A stretch of DNA of 23,260 nucleotides from CALJIC01 sp039805565 (GTDB lineage: Bacteria; Chloroflexota; Chloroflexia; Chloroflexales; Roseiflexaceae). A model generated the notes under the pieces. It saw only the letters and a list, made by a program, of their open reading frames with translations. It made no database searches and was not told where the DNA came from. The position numbers were made by a program, and so were the translations under genes. Positions 23,241-23,260 of the stretch are shown here, piece after piece; position 1 is the stretch's first letter; every line of letters starts with the position of its first letter. The stretch spans positions 1 through 23,260 of the forward strand of contig JBDLTZ010000031.1 of the NCBI GenBank assembly GCA_039805565.1, written 5' to 3'.

Positions 23241-23260
23241 CCTCAAGCCTCACGCCTGGC

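Overview
This window reads as high-GC bacterial chromosome with dense genes, short intergenic gaps and many small palindromic repeats. The gene set (Tat-type sugar-binding lipoprotein, DUF2231-Rieske fusion, eukaryotic-type UDP-galactopyranose mutase, poxvirus-like topoisomerase IB, DUF4397 surface protein, ClpC, Bax-inhibitor-1 protein) and the repeat style suggest Chloroflexota, perhaps class Chloroflexia near Roseiflexus. That placement is inference; no rRNA or other marker is present to settle it. I see no tRNA, rRNA, CRISPR array, transposase or phage gene.

Layout: (1) 1-890, minus: solute-binding protein of an ABC sugar importer, cut by the window edge. (2) 891-1540: long non-coding region holding two back-to-back sigma-70-like promoters with a nested palindrome between them. 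(3) 1541-3710, plus: receiver-only response regulator, DUF2231-Rieske membrane protein, SRPBCC protein, terminator. (4) 3941-7551, minus: glycosyltransferase, UDP-galactopyranose mutase-like flavoprotein and a membrane-tailed DJ-1/PfpI protein, in that transcription order. (5) 7994-11332, plus and divergent from (4): small unrecognised protein and a 975-residue GH2 glycosidase. (6) 11362-13351, minus: topoisomerase IB and a secreted DUF4397 protein with a sortase-like tail. (7) 13618-16092, plus: ClpC. (8) 16216-17229, minus: APH-family kinase. (9) 17435-20016, plus: IolD-like ThDP enzyme and PurN. (10) 20165-23024, minus: BI-1 protein, the 3' stump of a lost nadC gene, and a sensor histidine kinase. 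(11) 23025-23260: palindromes, no gene.

The most coherent functional unit is the divergent glycan locus at 3941-11332. A mutase predicted to make UDP-galactofuranose sits beside a GT-B glycosyltransferase, and a GH2 glycosidase with a small partner faces away from them. This looks like build-and-trim of a surface glycan or glycoconjugate. The mutase carries an insertion of about 100 residues, and an arginine I recall as conserved appears to be replaced by valine, so its substrate may differ.

Other items worth attention are the symmetrical divergent promoter region at 1397-1479, the nadC remnant, a 7-bp repeat embedded in the GH2 reading frame that resembles an intergenic repeat elsewhere in the window, and several families of dispersed hairpin repeats. 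The receiver-only regulator (1541) and the histidine kinase (23024) are both orphans.
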